Of a DNA stretch of 41,582 bases, positions 8,770 through 17,961 are shown one piece after another. Position 1 is the first letter of the stretch. Each line of letters begins with the position of its first letter. A program made the translations under genes and the position numbers. Source of the DNA: G020354085 sp964629975 (GTDB lineage: Bacteria > Pseudomonadota > Gammaproteobacteria > Acidiferrobacterales > Sulfurifustaceae); NCBI GenBank assembly GCA_964629975.1, contig CAZVUN010000009.1:1-41582 (forward strand), read 5' to 3'. The notes below the pieces were generated by a model. The model saw nothing but the letters and a program-made list of their open reading frames with translations, was not told the origin of the DNA and ran no database searches.

Positions 8770-9336
8770 ATGGCACTGACCGTTGATCAAATCAAGCAAG
8801 ACGCCGAGGCCCGCATGACCAAGTCGCTCGAAACGCTGAGGAGCGATCTCGCCAAGGTGCGCACGGGTCGCGCGCACCCGGGCCTGCTGGAGAGCATCCG
8901 CGTCGACTACTACGGCGCCAAGACCCCGCTCAACCAGGTGGCCAACGTCGCCGCCACCGATGCGCGCACGCTCACCGTGACGCCGTTCGACAAGGCCATG
9001 GGACCGGCCGTCGAGAAGGCGATTCGCGAATCCGACCTCGGCCTCAATCCCGTGGCGGCCGGTGGCGTGGTGCGCGTGCCGTTGCCGGCGCTGACCGAGG
9101 AGCGGCGCAAGGAGCTCGGCAAGCATGTGCGCGGCGAGGGCGAGAACGCCAAGGTGGCGATCCGCAACGTGCGGCGCGACGCCAACCAGCACCTCAAGGA
9201 ACTGCTCAAGAAGCGGCTCATCACCGAGGACGACGACAAGCGCGCGGAGGAGGCGGTGCAGAAGTCGACCGACAAGGCCATCGCCGAGGTCGACAAGCTC
9301 GTCGCGGCCAAAGAAAAAGAGATCATGCAGATCTGA
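8770..9336 (+). CDS. frr: Ribosome recycling factor
   Basis: Splits post-termination ribosomes together with EF-G. 188 aa against 185 in E. coli. The start (MTKSLETLRSDLAKVRTGRAHP), the middle block (TLTVTPFDKAMGPAVEKAI) and the C-terminal helix (DANQHLKELLKKRLITEDD) are all characteristic. It begins 2 nt after the pyrH stop. Confidence 0.98.
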   Translation: MALTVDQIKQDAEARMTKSLETLRSDLAKVRTGRAHPGLLESIRVDYYGAKTPLNQVANVAATDARTLTVTPFDKAMGPAVEKAIRESDLGLNPVAAGGVVRVPLPALTEERRKELGKHVRGEGENAKVAIRNVRRDANQHLKELLKKRLITEDDDKRAEEAVQKSTDKAIAEVDKLVAAKEKEIMQI

Positions 9337-9363
9337 CGCGCGCGCCGCCGCTCACTGCGCGTC

Positions 9364-10137
9364 ATGACCGCCTCCCGCCGCACCCCACCCGCCCGCCTGC
9401 CGCCGTCCGGCACCGTGCCGCAGCACGTCGCCGTGATCATGGACGGCAACGGCCGCTGGGCCAAGGCGCGCGGGCTGCCGCGCGTTGCCGGGCATCGCAA
9501 GGGTGTCGAGCGCGTGCGCGACCTGGTGGCGGCGTGCGGGGAGAAGGGCGTGGCGTACCTGACGCTGTTTGCCTTCTCGAGCGAGAACTGGCGCCGCCCG
9601 GAACAGGAGGTGCGATTGCTGATGGAGCTGTTCATGACGGCGCTCGAGCGCGAGGTGAAGAAGCTGCACCGCAACGACATTCGCTTCCGCGTGATTGGTG
9701 ACGTCGACGGCCTCGGGGCGCCGCTCGCGGCCGCGGTTCGCGAGGCGGAAGAACTGACGCGCGCCAACACGCGCCTGCACCTGACCATCGCCGCGAACTA
9801 CGGCGGGCGCTGGGATATCGCGCGCGCCGCGCAGGCGCTTGCCCGGCGCGCCGCGCGCGGCGAGATCGACCCCGAAGGCATCACGCCCGACAGTCTCGAG
9901 CCGTTCCTGAGCCTGTACGGCGTGCCGGAGCCGGACCTGTTCATCCGCACCGGCGGCGAGCAGCGCATCAGCAACTTCCTGCTCTGGCAGCTGGCCTACA
10001 CCGAGCTCTACTTCACCCCGACCCTGTGGCCGGAGTTCGATCGCGCCGAGTTCGAAGCCGCGCTGGTGTCGTTCGCCGGACGGCAGCGCCGTTTCGGCCA
10101 TACCGGTGAGCAGATCGACGCCGCCCGCCATGCTTAG
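9364..10137 (+). CDS. uppS: Undecaprenyl diphosphate synthase (di-trans,poly-cis)
   Basis: Cis-prenyltransferase that makes the C55 lipid carrier for peptidoglycan and LPS. 257 aa. The catalytic Asp27 is in VIMDGNGRWAKARGLPR, followed by the RVAGHRKGVE helix. FAFSSENWRRP and the C-terminal substrate motif DLFIRTGGEQRISNFLLWQLAYTE region are intact. An ~18-residue N-terminal lead with several prolines is slightly longer than in E. coli. No clear Shine-Dalgarno site. It overlaps cdsA by 8 nt. Confidence 0.97.
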   Translation: MTASRRTPPARLPPSGTVPQHVAVIMDGNGRWAKARGLPRVAGHRKGVERVRDLVAACGEKGVAYLTLFAFSSENWRRPEQEVRLLMELFMTALEREVKKLHRNDIRFRVIGDVDGLGAPLAAAVREAEELTRANTRLHLTIAANYGGRWDIARAAQALARRAARGEIDPEGITPDSLEPFLSLYGVPEPDLFIRTGGEQRISNFLLWQLAYTELYFTPTLWPEFDRAEFEAALVSFAGRQRRFGHTGEQIDAARHA

Positions 10138-10975
10138 GCAGCGTATCGTCACCGCCATCGCGCTGCTGGTTCCGCTGATCGCGGCGCTGTTCTTCCTGCC
10201 GCCGCTCGCGCTGGCGGCGCTGTTTGCCGCGATTACGCTGGTGGCGGCCTGGGAGTGGGCGGCCCTGTCCGGGCTGTCCTCACCGGCGCAGCGTCTGGCC
10301 TATGCCGGTGCGCTCGTGCTGCTCGGTGGCCTGGCCATCGCCGTACTGCACGCGCACCCAACCCTCATCTGGTACGTGCTGCTGCTCGCCGCCCTGTGGT
10401 GGTTGTGGGCCGTGATCGAGTTGCCGCGCTGCGGCGCGCGCGCCTGCGGCCTGTTCGCCGCGCGCGCCGGCCGGCTGCTGGTCGGCGCCGTGACGCTGCT
10501 GCCGCCGTGGTGCGCCGCCTATTACCTGCATGCGCACGACGCCGAGCGTCCCGGCCTGTTGTTGTTCGTGCTGCTGTTGGTGGGCGTGGCGGACTCGTTT
10601 GCCTACTTTGCCGGTCACCGTTTCGGTCGCACCAAGCTTGCCCCGGCGGTCAGCCCCGGCAAGACGGTGGAGGGGTTGCTGGGCGGACTGGGCGCGGTGT
10701 TGCTGCTCGCGGCACTGTGGGGTGCCGCGCTCAAGGACCTCGGGGGCGCGCACCTGGCGGCATGGCTCGCCCTCGCGGCCGTCACTATGCTGTTCTCGGT
10801 GGTCGGCGACCTGAACGAGAGCCGGCTCAAGCGCCTGGCGGGCGCCAAGGACAGCGGCCGCATCCTGCCGGGTCACGGCGGCGTGCTCGACCGCATCGAT
10901 GCGTTCACCGCGGCGGCGCCGGTGTTCCTGCTCGGGTGGATCGTGCTGTTCCAGGCGCCGGCGAGGCTGCCATGA
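10130..10975 (+). CDS. cdsA: Phosphatidate cytidylyltransferase (CDP-diglyceride synthase)
   Basis: Integral membrane enzyme that makes CDP-diacylglycerol from phosphatidate and CTP. 281 aa with about eight hydrophobic segments. The signature is complete near the C-terminus: SPGKTVEG, then GDLNESRLKR, KDSGRILPGHGGVLDRID. In many homologues the second element reads GDLFES; Asn here is a mild variant. The ATG at 10130 lies inside the uppS end; the preceding residues in that frame are uppS-overlapping and not family-like. The stop overlaps dxr as ATGA. Confidence 0.95.
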   Translation: MLRQRIVTAIALLVPLIAALFFLPPLALAALFAAITLVAAWEWAALSGLSSPAQRLAYAGALVLLGGLAIAVLHAHPTLIWYVLLLAALWWLWAVIELPRCGARACGLFAARAGRLLVGAVTLLPPWCAAYYLHAHDAERPGLLLFVLLLVGVADSFAYFAGHRFGRTKLAPAVSPGKTVEGLLGGLGAVLLLAALWGAALKDLGGAHLAAWLALAAVTMLFSVVGDLNESRLKRLAGAKDSGRILPGHGGVLDRIDAFTAAAPVFLLGWIVLFQAPARLP

Positions 10976-12231
10976 CGGCGGACCGTACATCGCGCGCATC
11001 CGGGCACGGCGCACCGCTCGGGGTCACGCTGCTCGGATCGACCGGCTCGATCGGGGTGAGCACGCTCGATGTGCTTGCGCGCCATCCCGAGCGCTACCGG
11101 GTGGTGGCATTGACCGCCAACAGCCAGGTGGAGCGCATGTTCGAGCAGTGCCGGCAGTTTCGCCCCGAGCAGGCCGTCATGCTCGACGCCGCGGCGGCGC
11201 AGCGCCTAGCGGACAAGCTGCGCGCCGCGCGGCTGCCGGTGGCGGTCGCGGCCGGGCCCGAGGCACTGGCGGCGGTCGCGGCCCTGACCTCGGTGCAGAT
11301 CGTGGTCGCGGCGATCGTGGGCGCGGCCGGGTTGTTGCCGACGCTCGCGGCGGTGCGCGCGGGAAAGCGCGTGCTCATCGCCAACAAGGAGCCGCTCGTG
11401 ATGTCGGGCGGCATCTTCATCGACGAGGCACGGCGCAGCGGGGCCGAGCTGCTGCCGGTCGACAGCGAGCACAACGCCATCTTCCAGTGCATGCCCGCCG
11501 GTTTCCGCGCCGGTGACGGGCGCGCGGAGGTGCGGCGCATTCTGCTCACCTGTTCGGGCGGTCCGTTTCGCAGCTGGCCGGCCGAGCGTCTCGCCAGCGC
11601 CACGCCGGAGCAGGCAGTGGCCCATCCCAACTGGGCCATGGGGCGCAAGATCTCCGTCGACTCGGCCACGCTCATGAACAAGGGGCTCGAGCTGATCGAG
11701 GCCTGCTGGCTGTTCGGGGTCGGGCCGGAGCAGGTCGAGGTCGTGGTGCACCCGCAGAGCGTGATTCACTCGCTGGTCGATTACCGCGACGGCTCGGTGC
11801 TCGCGCAGCTCGGCAATCCGGACATGCGCACGCCGATCGCGCATGCGCTCGCCTGGCCGCAGCGCATCGATTCGGGCGTGCGCAGCCTCGACCTGGTCGA
11901 GATCGGGCATCTCGATTTCACGACGCCGGATACGACGCGCTTTCCGTGCCTGCGGCTCGCCTATGAGGCGGCGCGCACCGGCGGCACGGCACCGGCGATC
12001 CTCAACGCGGCGAATGAGGTGGCCGTGCAGGCATTCCTCGACTATGAGATCGGCTTCCCCGATATCGCGCGCCTGATCGAAGATACACTGGCCCGCACCC
12101 GCACGCACGCCGCCGACTCGCTCGAGGCGATTCTGGCCGATGATGCACAGGCGCGGCGCTGTGCGCGCGAGCGCATCCAGGGACTGGCGGCGGGCGGGCG
12201 CGCCGCGCGCCAGCAGCCGGGGCGGCCATGA
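10972..12231 (+). CDS. dxr: 1-deoxy-D-xylulose 5-phosphate reductoisomerase
   Basis: Second step of the non-mevalonate isoprenoid pathway (DXP to MEP, NADPH-dependent). 419 aa. The NADPH loop LLGSTGSIGVSTLDV is near residue 18, then IANKEPLVMSG and PVDSEHNAIFQCM (metal and substrate). The flexible lid reads HPNWAMGRKISVDSATLMNKG, followed by HPQSVIHSLVDYRDGS. The segment usually written LTASGGPF is LTCSGGPF here, an Ala-to-Cys change. With uppS and cdsA it groups lipid-carrier synthesis. The stop overlaps the rseP start. Confidence 0.97.
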   Translation: MTADRTSRASGHGAPLGVTLLGSTGSIGVSTLDVLARHPERYRVVALTANSQVERMFEQCRQFRPEQAVMLDAAAAQRLADKLRAARLPVAVAAGPEALAAVAALTSVQIVVAAIVGAAGLLPTLAAVRAGKRVLIANKEPLVMSGGIFIDEARRSGAELLPVDSEHNAIFQCMPAGFRAGDGRAEVRRILLTCSGGPFRSWPAERLASATPEQAVAHPNWAMGRKISVDSATLMNKGLELIEACWLFGVGPEQVEVVVHPQSVIHSLVDYRDGSVLAQLGNPDMRTPIAHALAWPQRIDSGVRSLDLVEIGHLDFTTPDTTRFPCLRLAYEAARTGGTAPAILNAANEVAVQAFLDYEIGFPDIARLIEDTLARTRTHAADSLEAILADDAQARRCARERIQGLAAGGRAARQQPGRP

Positions 12232-13589
12232 TCGACTTCCTGTTCCACGCCGCCGCCTTCGTGGTCGCGCTCGGCATCCTCATCACGGTACACGAGTTCG
12301 GCCACTTCTGGGTGGCACGGCGCCTCGGGGTGAAGGTGTTGCGCTTCTCGATCGGCTTCGGCAAGCCGTTGTGGATGCGCCGCATCGGGCCGGACCGGAT
12401 GGAGCTCGTGGTCGCGGCGCTGCCGCTCGGTGGCTATGTCAAGATGCTGGACGAGAACGAAGGCGAGGTGCCCGAGGCCGAACGCGCGCGCGCCTTCAAT
12501 CGCCAAGCGCTGTGGAAGCGCGCGGCGATCGTCCTGGCCGGCCCGGCGTTCAACTTTCTGTTTGCGGTGCTGGCCTACTGGGCCGTGTTCAGCGCCGGCG
12601 TGGACGGCATCAAGCCGGTGGTCGGGCGCGTGCTGGACGGATCGCGCGCCGAGCAGGCCGGGTTCCGCGCCGGTGACACGATTCTGAGCGTCGACGGCAA
12701 GCGCGTGCAGAGCTGGGATCAGCGCCGGCTGTACCTCTTCCAGCGCGCCCTCGACCGCGGCACGGTCGACGTCGAGGTGCGCGAGCGCGACGGCACATTG
12801 CGGACACGGCGTATCGACCTCGCGGACTTTCCGCCGGCCGAGGTGAGCGCGAGCCTGGTGGAGCGCGGCATCGGGCTGCTGCCGTACCTGCCGCCGCCGC
12901 TGCCGATCATCGGTGGGCTCGAGCCGGGACCGGCCGAGCGCGCCGGCTTGCGGGTCGGGGATCGCATCGTCGAGATCGACGGTCAGCCGATCGACTCGTG
13001 GGATACGCTGAGCGCCAGGGTGCGCGACAGCGCCGGCCGCACGCTGCGCATCGTGGCCGAACGTGACGGGGCACGCCAGGTGTTCGAGGTCACGCCGGAT
13101 ACGGTCGAGCACGACGGCCGCACGGTCGGTCGCCTCAACATCCGGCCCCGACTGGCAGAGCTGCCGCCGGAGCTGCGCGTCACGCTGCGCTTCGGGCCGC
13201 TCGAGGGCCTGGGCGAGGCGCTCGACAGCACCTGGTCGATGTCGTGGCTGACGCTGCGCATGCTGTACAAGATGTTGTTGCTCGAGGTCTCGACGCGCAA
13301 TATCAGCGGGCCGATCACCATCGCCCAGTACGCCGGCCAGTCGGCGCGCATCGGCCTCGACCAGTTTGTTGTGTTCCTGGCGGTCATCAGCATCAGCCTG
13401 GCCGTGCTCAATCTGCTGCCGATCCCGGTGCTCGACGGCGGGCACCTGCTGTACTACCTGGCCGAGGCGATCCGCGGCCGCCCGCTGCCGGAGCGCGTGC
13501 TCATCTGGGGTCAGCAGGTGGGCATTGCACTGCTGGCGCTGCTCATGGTGCTGGCCTTCTACAACGACCTCACCCGCCTGTTTCGCTAG
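12228..13589 (+). CDS. rseP: Site-2 intramembrane zinc metalloprotease RseP
   Basis: Inner-membrane protease that cuts RseA within the membrane after DegS cleavage, freeing sigma-E. 453 aa. The zinc motif HEFGH is at 22-26 in the first transmembrane helix. Two PDZ domains follow (about 115-190 and 200-285, including GSRAEQAGFRAGD and PGPAERAGLRVGD). The C-terminal helix holds the third ligand in LNLLPIPVLDGGH. It sits directly before bamA as in E. coli; its substrate RseA and the sigma factor are encoded at the right end of this window. Confidence 0.97.
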   Translation: MIDFLFHAAAFVVALGILITVHEFGHFWVARRLGVKVLRFSIGFGKPLWMRRIGPDRMELVVAALPLGGYVKMLDENEGEVPEAERARAFNRQALWKRAAIVLAGPAFNFLFAVLAYWAVFSAGVDGIKPVVGRVLDGSRAEQAGFRAGDTILSVDGKRVQSWDQRRLYLFQRALDRGTVDVEVRERDGTLRTRRIDLADFPPAEVSASLVERGIGLLPYLPPPLPIIGGLEPGPAERAGLRVGDRIVEIDGQPIDSWDTLSARVRDSAGRTLRIVAERDGARQVFEVTPDTVEHDGRTVGRLNIRPRLAELPPELRVTLRFGPLEGLGEALDSTWSMSWLTLRMLYKMLLLEVSTRNISGPITIAQYAGQSARIGLDQFVVFLAVISISLAVLNLLPIPVLDGGHLLYYLAEAIRGRPLPERVLIWGQQVGIALLALLMVLAFYNDLTRLFR

Positions 13590-13592
13590 CGC

Positions 13593-15917
13593 ATGCGCCG
13601 ACGCCTGTGGCTGACACGCGGTGCCAGGGCGCTCAGCACGCTCGTGTTGCTGTGTCTCGCCCTCGGCGTGGGCGCGGCGCGTGCGGCGTTCGAGCCGTTC
13701 GTGGTCAGCGACATTCGTGTCGAGGGCCTGCAGCGCATCGCGGCCGGCACGGTGTTCAACTACCTGCCGGTCAAGGTCGGTGACACGCTCACGGTCAAGG
13801 GGGCGCAGGACGCGGTGCGCGCGCTGTACAAGACCGGGTTCTTCAAGGACGTGCGCCTGGAGCGCGACGGTCAGGTGCTGGTCGTGAGTGTCGTCGAGCG
13901 CCCGTCGATCGCCGAGATCAGGATCAACGGCACCAAGGAGATCAGCGAAGAGGATCTGAAGAAGTCGCTCAAGGAGATCGGCCTGGCCGAAGGGCGCGTC
14001 TATAACAAGTCGCTGCTCGACCGCATCGAGCAGGAGCTGCGCCAGCAGTACTTCAGCCGCGGCTTCTACGCGGTGGTGGTGCGTCCGGTGGTCACCCCGA
14101 TCGAACGCAACCGCGTCAACATCACCCTCGATGTTGCCGAGGGCAGCGCGGCGCGCATCCGCCAGCTGGCGATCATCGGCAACGAGGCGTTCTCCGACAG
14201 CGAGCTCGAGGACGCCTTCACGCTCGGGCCGGCGCCGTGGTGGGCGATCTTCTCGAGTCGCGACCAGTACGCCAAGCAGAAACTGGCCGGCGATCTCGAG
14301 CGCCTGCGCAACTTCTATCAGGACCGCGGCTACCTCGAGTTCAGCATCGACTCGACGCAGGTGTCGATTACCCCCGAGCGCGATCAGATCTACGTGACGG
14401 TCAATATTACCGAGGGCAAGAAGTACACGATCAGCGGCTACAAGCTCGCCGGCAAGTTCCCGGTGCCGGAGGAGGAACTGCGCGCGCTCGTGACCTTGCA
14501 GCCGGGGCAGGTGTTCTCACGCAAGCAGGTGACCGAGAACACCAAGCGCATCTCGGACCGCCTGGCCAACGACGGTTACGCCTACGCCAACGTCAATGCC
14601 GTGCCCGACATCAACAAGGAAAAGTCCGAGGTGATGTTCACGCTGTTCGTGGATCCGGGCAAGCGCGTCTACATCCGGCGCATCAATTTCGCCGGCAACA
14701 CCATCACGCGCGACGAGGTGATGCGCCGCGAGCTGCGCCTGCCGGAGGGCAGCTGGTACTCGGCGGAAAAGATCCAGCGCTCGCGCGTGCGTCTGCAGCG
14801 CCTTGGCTACTTCGACGACGTCAACATCGAGACCCCGGCGGTGCCGGGCAGCGCCGACCAGGTCGACATCAACGTCACGGTCAAGGAGCGCTCGACCGGC
14901 AACCTGCTGCTCGGTGTCGGCTACTCGGACGCCGATGGCTTCCTGGTCAATGCCAGCATCTCGCAGCGCAACCTGTTCGGCACCGGCAAGGAGATGGCCT
15001 TCACCTTCGACAACAGCCGCTCGACCACGAACTTCAACCTGCGCTACGTCGATCCCTACCAGACCCCGGACGGCGTGAGCCAGGGCCTGCAGTTGTACTC
15101 CACCAGCTTCGATGCCGCTGCGACCAATGCCGCGGCCTACAACAGCAAGACCCAGGGCGCCGGCATGTTCTGGACGCTGCCGCTGAGCGAGCTGCACAGC
15201 ATCCAGTTCGGCGCTGACGTCGAGCGCGCGCGCATTACGCCGTCGGTCGACAGCGCCCAGGTGGCGCAGGACTTCGTCGCCCAGTACGGCGAATCGAACG
15301 CGGTGCTGAAGACCACCGTGGCGTGGGCGCGCGACTCGCTCAACAACTACCTGTATCCGTCCGACGGCTCCATCCTGAAGGTGAGCGGCGAGCTGACCGT
15401 GCCGGGCAGCGACCTGCAGTACTACAAGGCGACCTTCTCGGCCGGGCGGTTCTGGCCGTTGACCGAGGCGCTTACCTTCAAGATGCGCGGCGAGCTCGGC
15501 TATGGGGATGGCTATTTCGACACCGATGAGCTGCCGTTCTACAAGAACTTCTACGCCGGCGGCAGCAGCTCGGTGCGCGGTTTCCGCAGTCGTTCACTCG
15601 GGCCGCGCGATCCGAAGCTCAACGACCCGATCGGCGGCCCCAAGCGCCTGCTCGGCAATGCCGAGCTGTTGTTCCCGATGCCGGGTGACACGCCGGAGAA
15701 TCGCGCCATGCGGCTGAGCCTGTTCGTCGACACCGGCATGGCGTACGCGCAGTCCCAGCCCATCGACCTCGCTGAGTTGCGCTATTCCTCGGGTTTGGCG
15801 TTTAATTGGTTCTCGCCCGTAGGCCCTCTGAGCTTCAGCTACGCCTGGCCACTCAACGACAAGCCGGGTGACGAGATCGAGAGGTTCCAGTTCACGTTGG
15901 GCGTTCCGCTGCGCTGA
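13593..15917 (+). CDS. bamA: Outer membrane protein assembly factor BamA
   Basis: Central component of the BAM complex that folds beta-barrel proteins into the outer membrane. 774 aa. The signal peptide runs to about residue 30 (LCLALGVGAARA, then AFEPF). Five POTRA repeats follow (first FVVSDIRVEGLQRI), then a 16-strand barrel whose lid loop carries the conserved VRGF motif in SSVRGFRSRSLGPRD. The last residues are RFQFTLGVPLR, so the final position is Arg rather than the usual Phe or Trp of the C-terminal beta-signal. Starts 3 nt after rseP; skp follows. Confidence 0.97.
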   Translation: MRRRLWLTRGARALSTLVLLCLALGVGAARAAFEPFVVSDIRVEGLQRIAAGTVFNYLPVKVGDTLTVKGAQDAVRALYKTGFFKDVRLERDGQVLVVSVVERPSIAEIRINGTKEISEEDLKKSLKEIGLAEGRVYNKSLLDRIEQELRQQYFSRGFYAVVVRPVVTPIERNRVNITLDVAEGSAARIRQLAIIGNEAFSDSELEDAFTLGPAPWWAIFSSRDQYAKQKLAGDLERLRNFYQDRGYLEFSIDSTQVSITPERDQIYVTVNITEGKKYTISGYKLAGKFPVPEEELRALVTLQPGQVFSRKQVTENTKRISDRLANDGYAYANVNAVPDINKEKSEVMFTLFVDPGKRVYIRRINFAGNTITRDEVMRRELRLPEGSWYSAEKIQRSRVRLQRLGYFDDVNIETPAVPGSADQVDINVTVKERSTGNLLLGVGYSDADGFLVNASISQRNLFGTGKEMAFTFDNSRSTTNFNLRYVDPYQTPDGVSQGLQLYSTSFDAAATNAAAYNSKTQGAGMFWTLPLSELHSIQFGADVERARITPSVDSAQVAQDFVAQYGESNAVLKTTVAWARDSLNNYLYPSDGSILKVSGELTVPGSDLQYYKATFSAGRFWPLTEALTFKMRGELGYGDGYFDTDELPFYKNFYAGGSSSVRGFRSRSLGPRDPKLNDPIGGPKRLLGNAELLFPMPGDTPENRAMRLSLFVDTGMAYAQSQPIDLAELRYSSGLAFNWFSPVGPLSFSYAWPLNDKPGDEIERFQFTLGVPLR

Positions 15918-15952
15918 CGTCGCGGTTCGCTCGTACTCTGGTATATCAGGAC

Positions 15953-16462
15953 ATGACACGCAATAGCATATCGCTCGGCCTGGCCCTGCTGCTGGTCCCG
16001 ACGCTCGCCGTGGGCGCAGAGTTGAAGATCGGCTATGTGAACGCCGCCAAGGTGATCGACGAGGCACCGCAAGGCGAGGCGGCGCTCAAGAAACTCGAGG
16101 CCGAGTTCGGGCCGCGCGACAAGAAACTGGTCGCGACCCAGGCGCGCATCAAACAGCTCGAGGAAGAGCTCGACAAGAACGCGCTCGTACTGAAGGAGCC
16201 GGAGCGTCGCACCAAGGAGCTCGAGATCGTGCAGTTAAAGCGTGAGCTGCGCCGTTCCACGCAGGAGTTTCGCGAGGACTACAACCTGCGGCGCAACGAG
16301 GAACTGGCGTCGCTGCAGAAGATCGTGCAACGTGCAATCCAGGAGGTCGCGCGCCAGGAGAGCTACGATCTGATCCTGCACGAGGGCGTGTTGTTTGCCA
16401 GCGGCAAGATCGACATCACCGACAAGATCCTGCGCAAGCTTGGAAAGAAGCCACCCCAATAG
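15953..16462 (+). CDS. skp: Periplasmic chaperone Skp (OmpH family)
   Basis: Trimeric periplasmic chaperone that carries unfolded outer-membrane proteins to BAM. 169 aa. The signal peptide is about 22 residues (LALLLVPTLAVGA, then ELKIGYVN). A long charged helical-tentacle region spans about 45-125 and a C-terminal strand includes YDLILHEGVLFAS. The position between bamA and lpxD is conserved in gammaproteobacteria. Its 3' end overlaps the probable lpxD start by 23 nt. Confidence 0.95.
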   Translation: MTRNSISLGLALLLVPTLAVGAELKIGYVNAAKVIDEAPQGEAALKKLEAEFGPRDKKLVATQARIKQLEEELDKNALVLKEPERRTKELEIVQLKRELRRSTQEFREDYNLRRNEELASLQKIVQRAIQEVARQESYDLILHEGVLFASGKIDITDKILRKLGKKPPQ

Positions 16463-17501
16463 TCGCCGCGCCACGCTCGGCGAGCTGGCGCAGCGCCTCG
16501 GCGCGCGCCTGCACGGCCCCGCCGATCTGGTCATTACCGGGGTCAACGACCTGGAGGCGGCCGGGCCGCACGACGTGGCGTTCGTGGTCGGGGCCCGCTA
16601 TCTTGGGGCGCTCCAGAGCACGGCTGCCGGTGCGGTGATCCTCGAGGAGGCGATGCTCCCGCACCGCAACGGGCCGGCCCTGGTCGTGCCCAATCCGCAC
16701 CTGGGTTTCGCGCGCGTCGCCAGCTGGCTCTACCCGGAACCCGTGGCGACCCCGGGCATTCACGCAAGTGCGCAGGTCGACCCCGCGGCGCGGATCGCCG
16801 CCAGCGCGACGGTTGGCGCACACTGCGTGATCGAGGCCGATGCCGTGATCGGCGAGGCGGTGGTGATCGGGCCCGGTTGCCACGTGGGGCGCCGCTCCGT
16901 GCTGGGGCGCGCGACGCGCCTGGTGGCGCGCGTGACGATCCTGCATGACTGCGTGCTCGGAGAGGAGTGCATCGTGCATCCGGGCGCCGTGATCGGCAGC
17001 GACGGCTTTGGTTACGCGCACGACCGCGGGCAGTGGGTGAAGGTGCCGCAGCTCGGCGGGGTGCGCATCGGCAACCGCGTCGAAGTCGGTGCGAACACCA
17101 CCATCGATCGCGGCGCGCTGCGCGACACCCGGATCGGTGATGGTGTCAAGCTGGATAACCTCATCCAGATTGCGCACAATGTCGAGATTGGCGATGACAC
17201 GGCGATCGCCGCCTGTGTCGGGATCGCCGGCAGCACGCGCATTGGCAAGCGTTGCATGCTGGGCGGACAGGTCGGCGTGGCAGGTCACCTCGAAATCGGC
17301 GACGACGTGCATGTCCTGGGCAAGTCGCTGGTCGCCGGTTCGCTGCGCGAGCCGGGCACCTATTCGGCCGCGCTCAAGGCAGAGCCGGTGGAACGTTGGC
17401 GGCGCAATGCGGTTCGGCTGAGCCAGCTGGATGACCTGGCACGGCGTCTGCGGGCTATCGAGAAGCGGCTGGCGGACGTGCCGACGCAAGAAAAGGAGTG
17501 A
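16440..17501 (+). CDS. lpxD: UDP-3-O-(3-hydroxyacyl)glucosamine N-acyltransferase LpxD
   Basis: Third step of lipid A synthesis: adds an N-linked 3-hydroxyacyl chain from acyl-ACP. The N-terminal uridine-binding domain starts RRATLGELAQRLGARLHG, followed by left-handed beta-helix hexapeptide repeats (about 105-310) and a C-terminal helix. The catalytic His is about residue 246 in LIQIAHNVEIG. Start is uncertain: no in-frame ATG or GTG lies between the skp stop and the first conserved residues, and the TTG at 16440 gives a family-like 353-aa product overlapping skp by 23 nt. The ATG at 16395 would add 15 unrelated residues. Confidence 0.93.
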   Translation: MERSHPNSRRATLGELAQRLGARLHGPADLVITGVNDLEAAGPHDVAFVVGARYLGALQSTAAGAVILEEAMLPHRNGPALVVPNPHLGFARVASWLYPEPVATPGIHASAQVDPAARIAASATVGAHCVIEADAVIGEAVVIGPGCHVGRRSVLGRATRLVARVTILHDCVLGEECIVHPGAVIGSDGFGYAHDRGQWVKVPQLGGVRIGNRVEVGANTTIDRGALRDTRIGDGVKLDNLIQIAHNVEIGDDTAIAACVGIAGSTRIGKRCMLGGQVGVAGHLEIGDDVHVLGKSLVAGSLREPGTYSAALKAEPVERWRRNAVRLSQLDDLARRLRAIEKRLADVPTQEKE

Positions 17502-17505
17502 GAAG

Positions 17506-17949
17506 TTGAACCAGCTCGATATCCACGAAATCCTCAAGCGCCTGCCGCATCGCTATCCGTTCCTGCTTATCGACCGGGTGCTCGACTACACCAAGGGCCA
17601 GTCGATCACCGCCATCAAGAATGTCACGATCAACGAACCGTTCTTTCCCGGCCATTTCCCGCATCGCCCCGTGATGCCCGGCGTGATGCTGCTCGAGGCG
17701 ATGGCACAGTCGTGTGCAGTGCTGTCGTTCCTCACGGTTGATCTGGTCCCGGAGAGCAACTCGATTGTGTACTTCGTGGGCGTCGACAATGCGCGCTTCA
17801 AGCGTCCGGTGGAGCCGGGGGATCAGGTGCGCTTCGAGTCGTCCATCAAGCGGCGCATGAAGGGCGTGTGGTTCTTCGAGAGCCGCGCCTTTGTCGGCGA
17901 CGACCTGTGCGCGAGCGCCGAGATCATGTGTACCTACAAGGGTGTCTGA
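17506..17949 (+). CDS. fabZ: (3R)-hydroxyacyl-[ACP] dehydratase FabZ
   Basis: Hot-dog-fold dehydratase of fatty-acid elongation; competes with LpxA/LpxD for hydroxyacyl-ACP, which explains its place among lpx genes. 147 aa. The active site is His50 and Glu64 in FFPGHFPHRPVMPGVMLLEA. The start is a TTG at 17506: GGAG at 17495-17498 sits 7 nt upstream and the product then begins MNQLDIHEILKRLPHRYP, exactly the family start. Begins 4 nt after lpxD. Confidence 0.97.
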   Translation: MNQLDIHEILKRLPHRYPFLLIDRVLDYTKGQSITAIKNVTINEPFFPGHFPHRPVMPGVMLLEAMAQSCAVLSFLTVDLVPESNSIVYFVGVDNARFKRPVEPGDQVRFESSIKRRMKGVWFFESRAFVGDDLCASAEIMCTYKGV

Positions 17950-17961
17950 AGACCACGTGCC

